From contig NZ_JAGGPK010000050.1 in NCBI RefSeq assembly GCF_018613855.1, positions 23,263 to 87,262 of the forward strand: a stretch of DNA of 64,000 bases. The letters run 5' to 3'. Source of the stretch: Arthrobacter sp. ISL-30. Lineage in GTDB: Bacteria; Actinomycetota; Actinomycetes; Actinomycetales; Micrococcaceae. Within the stretch, counting starts at the first letter, position 1; the number at the start of each line of letters is the position of its first letter. A program made the position numbers and the translations under genes. Shown one piece after another: positions 59,895-64,000 of this stretch. The notes under the pieces are model-generated. The model ran no database searches, was not told the DNA's origin, and saw nothing but the letters and a program-made list of their open reading frames with translations.

Positions 59895-61019
59895 GTGAGA
59901 ATCAAAAAACTCCTGGGCACCGTTGCGGTGGTCCTGACCCTGGCGGTAGGAGCCACAGGCTGCGGCACCCGCGGAGGCGGCGGTGAAGCCGGCAGCACCG
60001 CGAACCCCAGTGACTCGCTGGTCGGGATTTCGATGCCGACCCAGACGTCTGAGCGTTGGATCGCCGACGGCGGCAACGTTGAGAAGTCATTGAAGGACCT
60101 CGGCTACAAGACCGACCTTCAGTTTGCCAACGACGACATCCCCACCCAGGTCTCGCAAATCGAAAACATGCTGACCAAGGGCGCCAAGGCCCTCATCATC
60201 GCGGCCATCGACGGCACCACGTTGACCGATGTCCTGGCTAAGGCCAAGGAGCAGAACGTCAAGGTCATCGCGTACGACCGCCTGATCAACGGCACACCGA
60301 ACGTTGACTACTACACCACCTTCGACAACTACACCGTAGGCGTGCAGCAGGCCACCTCGTTGCTGACCGGTCTGGGACTTGTGGATGCGAGCGGCAAAAA
60401 GGTAGAGGGCAAGGGCCCCTTCAATGTCGAACTCTTCGCCGGCAGCCCGGATGACAACAACGCCAACTTCTTCTGGACCGGCGCCATGGACACCCTCAAG
60501 CCGTACCTCGACGCAGGAACGCTCAAGGTTCCCAGCGGACAGACTAATTTCGAACAGGCAGCAATCCTGCGCTGGCAGGCACCCGTCGCCCAGAAGCGCA
60601 CGGAGGACATCCTCACCTCGGCCTACAGCTCCGGCACAAAGCTCGACGGCGTGCTGTCCCCCTACGATGGCCTTTCCATCGGCATCATCTCGGCCCTGAC
60701 CAGCACCGGTGGCTACGCCAAGGGAAACCTCCCCATCGTCACCGGCCAAGACGCTGAGAAGGGCTCCGTGAAGTCCATCATCGCCGGCGAGCAGTACTCC
60801 ACCATCTTCAAGGACACCCGCCAGCTCGGCTCCCAGGCCGTGAAGATGGTTGACGCCGTACTCAAGGGCAACGAGCCTGAGGTTAACGACACCAAGACCT
60901 ACAACAACAAGGTCAAGGTAGTCCCGGCCTACCTCCTCAAGTCCGTGATCATCACGAAGGACAACTACAAGCAGGAACTCATCGACTCCGGCTACTACAC
61001 CGAAGCCGACGTCAAGTAA
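59895..61019 (+). CDS. chvE: Multiple-monosaccharide ABC transporter substrate-binding lipoprotein (ChvE-like)
   Basis: Lipoprotein of 374 residues. The GTG at 59895 follows AAGGAG and gives a clean signal peptide ending in the lipobox AVGATGC with Cys23. The mature protein has the type-1 periplasmic-binding fold with GISMPTQTSERWIADGGNVE, AYDRLINGTPNVDYYTTFDNYTVG and ITGQDAE-like VTGQDAEKGSV. ChvE proteins bind galactose, arabinose, xylose, glucose or acidic sugars. It is followed by gguA- and gguB-like genes, the standard order. The symbol is by similarity; the sugar is not determinable. Confidence 0.88.
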   Translation: MRIKKLLGTVAVVLTLAVGATGCGTRGGGGEAGSTANPSDSLVGISMPTQTSERWIADGGNVEKSLKDLGYKTDLQFANDDIPTQVSQIENMLTKGAKALIIAAIDGTTLTDVLAKAKEQNVKVIAYDRLINGTPNVDYYTTFDNYTVGVQQATSLLTGLGLVDASGKKVEGKGPFNVELFAGSPDDNNANFFWTGAMDTLKPYLDAGTLKVPSGQTNFEQAAILRWQAPVAQKRTEDILTSAYSSGTKLDGVLSPYDGLSIGIISALTSTGGYAKGNLPIVTGQDAEKGSVKSIIAGEQYSTIFKDTRQLGSQAVKMVDAVLKGNEPEVNDTKTYNNKVKVVPAYLLKSVIITKDNYKQELIDSGYYTEADVK

Positions 61020-61030
61020 CAGCAGTGCCT

Positions 61031-61063
61031 CGTTGTGGCCCGGCAGCACGCCGGGCCACAACG
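61031..61063 (+). terminator. 14-bp hairpin between chvE-like and gguA-like genes
   Basis: CGTTGTGGCCCGGC (61031-61044) and GCCGGGCCACAACG (61050-61063) form a perfect 14-bp stem with a 5-base loop, followed by TTT. Its place 12 bases after the binding-protein stop suggests partial termination or 3'-end protection, giving more binding protein than ATPase and permease. Confidence 0.75.
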
Positions 61064-61124
61064 TTTCCCTCGGCCGCCGAATCCTCGTGTCGGCCAAGTT
61101 TCAACCAGTCAGCGGGAATTGACG

Positions 61125-62654
61125 ATGAACGTACCCATTCTTCAAATGCGAGGAATAACAAAGACCTTTCCGGGAGTAAAGGCACTCCAGGATGTCACCC
61201 TTGATGTGAATCGCGGCGAAGTCCATGCCATCTGCGGCGAGAATGGAGCAGGTAAGTCGACCTTGATGAAGGTGCTGTCCGGTGTGTATCCGCACAACAC
61301 TTTCGACGGCGAGATCCTGTTCGAGAACGAGCTGTGCGACTTTTCCAGCATCTCGGACAGCGAGAAGCGCGGCATTGTGATAATCCACCAGGAACTGGCC
61401 CTCAGCCCCTACCTGTCCATTGCCGAAAACATCTACCTGGGCAACGAACAAGCCAAGCGGGGGTGGGTCGACTGGCGCAAGACCAACCTCGAGGCCGCGA
61501 AGCTCCTGGCCCGCGTGGGACTGGATGAGAACCCGGTGACGCCGGTCCAGCACATCAGCGTTGGAAAGCAGCAGCTCGTTGAAATCGCCAAGGCACTTTC
61601 AAAAGAGGTGAAGCTGCTCATCCTCGACGAGCCGACCGCCGCGCTCAACGACGAGGACTCCGGCCACCTGCTGGACCTGATCCTGCATCTGAAGGGCCAG
61701 GGCGTCACGAGCATCATCATCAGCCACAAACTCAACGAAATCCGACGCGTGGCCGACGCCGTCACCATTATCCGTGACGGTAAGACCATCGAAACCCTGC
61801 GGATGGATGAGGGCCAGATCACCCAGGAGCGCATCATTCGTGGCATGGTGGGCCGGGACCTGGAAAGCCTCTACCCTGACCGGACTCCGAATATCGGCGA
61901 GGAGGTCCTCCGTATTGAGGACTGGAGCGTCCAGCATCCCCAGGATCATTCCCGCATTGTGGTGCATAACGCCAGCCTGAACGTTCGCAAGGGTGAAGTG
62001 GTCGGCTTGGCAGGACTCATGGGGGCGGGCCGGACCGAACTGGCCATGAGCGTCTTCGGCCGAAGCTACGGCCACGCCATCTCCGGCAAGGTCTACAAGT
62101 ACGGCAAGGAAATAAGCACCCACACGGTTCACGACGCCATCCAGCACGGGATTGCCTATGCGACCGAAGACCGCAAGCACTACGGGCTGAACCTTATCGA
62201 GGACATCAAGCGCAACATCTCGATGGCCGCCCTCCGCAAACTCGTTAAGCGCGGCTGGGTAGACAAAAACGAGGAAACAATCGTCGCCAACCACTACCGG
62301 CAAAGCATGAACATCAAAGCTCCATCGGTGGCCGCCATTACGGGAAAACTCTCCGGCGGGAACCAGCAGAAAGTGGTGCTGAGCAAGTGGATGTTCTCTG
62401 ATCCTGACGTGCTCATCCTGGATGAACCGACGCGGGGCATCGATGTCGGCGCGAAGTTCGAGATCTACACCATCATCGCGAGGCTGGCAGCCGAAGGAAA
62501 AGCTGTCATCGTGATCTCCTCGGAATTGCCCGAACTCCTCGGCATTTGCGACAGGATCTACACCCTGTCCGCAGGCCATGTCACCGGTGAAGTTCCCATC
62601 GCAGAGGCTTCCCAGGAGACCCTTATGCACTACATGACCAAAGAAAAGGAATAG
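61125..62654 (+). CDS. gguA: Multiple-monosaccharide ABC transporter ATP-binding protein (GguA/MmsA-like)
   Basis: Sugar-importer ATPase of 509 residues with two ABC cassettes. First cassette: Walker A GENGAGKST (38-46), signature variant ISVGKQQLVEIAKAL, Walker B LLILDEPTAALND. Second cassette: no standard Walker A (GLMGAGRTE), signature LSGGNQQKVVLSKW, Walker B VLILDEPTRGIDVG. This is the normal RbsA/XylG/MglA plan. ATG 61125 gives the family start; the site upstream is weak. It follows the chvE-like gene and precedes the permease by 5 bases. Confidence 0.92.
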   Translation: MNVPILQMRGITKTFPGVKALQDVTLDVNRGEVHAICGENGAGKSTLMKVLSGVYPHNTFDGEILFENELCDFSSISDSEKRGIVIIHQELALSPYLSIAENIYLGNEQAKRGWVDWRKTNLEAAKLLARVGLDENPVTPVQHISVGKQQLVEIAKALSKEVKLLILDEPTAALNDEDSGHLLDLILHLKGQGVTSIIISHKLNEIRRVADAVTIIRDGKTIETLRMDEGQITQERIIRGMVGRDLESLYPDRTPNIGEEVLRIEDWSVQHPQDHSRIVVHNASLNVRKGEVVGLAGLMGAGRTELAMSVFGRSYGHAISGKVYKYGKEISTHTVHDAIQHGIAYATEDRKHYGLNLIEDIKRNISMAALRKLVKRGWVDKNEETIVANHYRQSMNIKAPSVAAITGKLSGGNQQKVVLSKWMFSDPDVLILDEPTRGIDVGAKFEIYTIIARLAAEGKAVIVISSELPELLGICDRIYTLSAGHVTGEVPIAEASQETLMHYMTKEKE

Positions 62655-62659
62655 CGAAC

Positions 62660-63943
62660 ATGTCCGCCCTACGAGAATCCCTGGGATTCCTGACCAGTCG
62701 CCTCCGCCAGGTCGGCATCTTCGTCGCCCTGATCCTTATCGTCCTTCTTTTCCAGGTGCTGACCAACGGCATCCTCCTTCAACCACAAAACGTAACCAAC
62801 CTCGTGGTCCAGAACAGCTACATCCTGATCCTGGCCATCGGCATGGTCATGGTAATCATCGCCGGCCATATTGACCTTTCGGTTGGCTCCATCGCCGGAT
62901 TCATCGGCGCCGTGGCTGGCGTCATGATCGTGCACTGGGGCTGGGCCTGGTGGCTCGCTATCCCGGCCTGCCTGCTCGTCGGTGCCCTGGTGGGCGCCTG
63001 GCAGGGCTACTGGATCGCCTACGTGGGTATCCCGGCCTTCATCGTCACGCTGGCAGGCATGCTGATCTTCCGCGGATTGACGCTGATTACCCTCAAAAAC
63101 CAGCAGATCACCCCGTTCCCGAGCGAGCTGCGGGCCCTGGGCGGCGGATTCCTCCCTGACATCTCCGGAGGTACCTCCGTTCTTGAATGGCTGACTGTCA
63201 TCCTTGGTGTGGGAGCCACAGCTGCGCTGCTGATCCAATCCATCAAGGAACGCCGCATCCGGCGCAAGTTCAACCTTGAGAACGAACCCATGGCATGGTT
63301 CGCCACCAAGACCGCCTTCATTGCCCTGCTGATGCTGATCATCACGTTCCTGCTGGCCAGCTACCGCGGCACGCCGATCGTCCTCATCGTCCTCGCCGCG
63401 CTCGTGATCATCTACACCGCGCTCATGAACAACAGCGTGTTCGGCAGGCACACCTACGCTATTGGCGGCAACCTCCACGCCGCAGAACTCTCCGGCGTGA
63501 AGACAAAGGCCGTCACGTTCCGGCTGTTCGTCAACATGGGTGTCCTGGCCGCCTTGGCCGGGCTGGTCTTCACCGCGCGACTGAACTCCGCCCAGCCTGC
63601 CGGCGGCACCGGCTTCGAACTGGACTCCATCGCCGCAGCCTTTATTGGCGGCGCCGCCGTCCAGGGCGGCATTGGAACCGTTGCCGGGGCAATGATCGGA
63701 GGCCTCATCATGGGCGTCCTGAACAACGGCATGTCCATCCTCGGCCTCGGTACTGACTACCAGCAGCTCATCAAGGGCCTCGTCCTCCTCTTGGCAGTCG
63801 GCTTCGACATCTTCAACAAGAACCGGACCGGAACCGGCGGCGGCTCTGTGATCGGCAAGCGCTTCAAGTGGAAGACCCCGCCTGCAGCCACCGAGAAGAG
63901 CCCCACCGCGGCTGCGGAACAGGTTGAAGTCAGCACCAAATAG
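62660..63943 (+). CDS. gguB: Multiple-monosaccharide ABC transporter permease (GguB-like)
   Basis: Permease of 427 residues with about ten helices. AIGMVMVIIAGHIDLSVGSIAGFIG and the coupling region FGRHTYAIGGNLHAAELSGVKTK (EAA-like, contacts the ATPase) are hallmarks of the ribose/xylose permease family; the extra loop with IKERRIRRKFNLENE matches the GguB/MmsB branch. RBS is poor, suggesting coupling to gguA, whose stop is 5 bases upstream. The last gene of the operon within the window; the next 57 bases are unassigned. Confidence 0.92.
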   Translation: MSALRESLGFLTSRLRQVGIFVALILIVLLFQVLTNGILLQPQNVTNLVVQNSYILILAIGMVMVIIAGHIDLSVGSIAGFIGAVAGVMIVHWGWAWWLAIPACLLVGALVGAWQGYWIAYVGIPAFIVTLAGMLIFRGLTLITLKNQQITPFPSELRALGGGFLPDISGGTSVLEWLTVILGVGATAALLIQSIKERRIRRKFNLENEPMAWFATKTAFIALLMLIITFLLASYRGTPIVLIVLAALVIIYTALMNNSVFGRHTYAIGGNLHAAELSGVKTKAVTFRLFVNMGVLAALAGLVFTARLNSAQPAGGTGFELDSIAAAFIGGAAVQGGIGTVAGAMIGGLIMGVLNNGMSILGLGTDYQQLIKGLVLLLAVGFDIFNKNRTGTGGGSVIGKRFKWKTPPAATEKSPTAAAEQVEVSTK

Positions 63944-64000
63944 CCAACGACTAGTCCGAAAATGAGGTGGGCCAGTGTGTGGTGTGGGCAGGGTTGAGTG

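Noticed and set aside
63944..64000. Possible repeat (GTGGG-rich) at the right window edge
   Set aside because: Too short and cut by the window; no second copy could be shown.

Overview
The window looks like chromosomal DNA of an actinobacterium of the Arthrobacter group (Arthrobacter / Pseudarthrobacter / Paenarthrobacter, Micrococcaceae). This rests on uniformly high GC, frequent GTG/TTG starts, a DUF222/HNH gene, Ku and a POL-PE-LIG LigD, a complete fructose PTS operon, an NIS siderophore operon under a DtxR/IdeR-type box, and many sugar and aromatic catabolic operons with local LacI, DeoR, PaaX or TetR regulators. No rRNA, recognisable tRNA, transposase, integrase or CRISPR array was seen. 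The assignment comes from protein character, not from a search.

Layout. 1-5.7 kb: frameshifted end of an MFS transporter, then a leftward LacI / HAD phosphoglucomutase-like / GH65 phosphorylase operon, and an alpha/beta hydrolase. 5.8-9 kb: a DUF222/HNH gene and a small membrane protein set among short tandem-repeat arrays. 9-15 kb: fructose PTS operon fruR-fruK-fruA-ptsI-ptsH. 14.9-20.5 kb: DNA-maintenance block with topoisomerase IB, an SRPBCC protein, a small Rho-N-like protein, and divergent Ku and LigD. 20.5-27.3 kb: gamma-glutamyltranspeptidase, two small unknown genes, an MHS-type MFS transporter, a FUSC protein and an SDR. 27.4-34.8 kb: leftward siderophore operon (PLP decarboxylase, N-monooxygenase, NIS synthetase, acetyltransferase, second NIS synthetase). 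Its gene content fits a citrate-dihydroxamate siderophore of the arthrobactin type.

35-44 kb: small GNAT gene, then a PaaX-controlled aromatic-acid locus. Leftward are an AAHS transporter and an alpha/beta hydrolase. Rightward are paaX, an aryl-CoA flavin monooxygenase, an ADP-forming acyl-CoA ligase and an EntE/SdgA-like AMP ligase. The two control regions share a TGTTACAT inverted repeat with almost the same spacing. 44-47.7 kb: membrane acyltransferase, DUF1304, DUF2630, DUF2231 and a RimJ-like GNAT. 47.7-51.3 kb: an Nramp-fold transporter lacking both classical metal-binding motifs, in line with a DapA-like aldolase and opposite a LacI regulator. 51.3-53.3 kb: polysaccharide deacetylase and zinc alcohol dehydrogenase. 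53.5-57.9 kb: operon for a four-carbon sugar acid (OtnK-like kinase, LtnD-like dehydrogenase, GntP permease) ending in a truncated class II aldolase. 58-59.7 kb: DUF4386 membrane protein and divergent TetR regulator. 59.9-63.9 kb: ChvE-GguA-GguB-type monosaccharide ABC importer. The last 57 bases (63944-64000) hold no recognisable gene.

Most of the window is independent catabolic modules, each with its own regulator and operator. The points most worth following are the siderophore operon, the two-ligase aromatic CoA locus with its operator pair, the motif-lacking Nramp operon, the broken aldolase, and three short tandem duplications that straddle stop codons.
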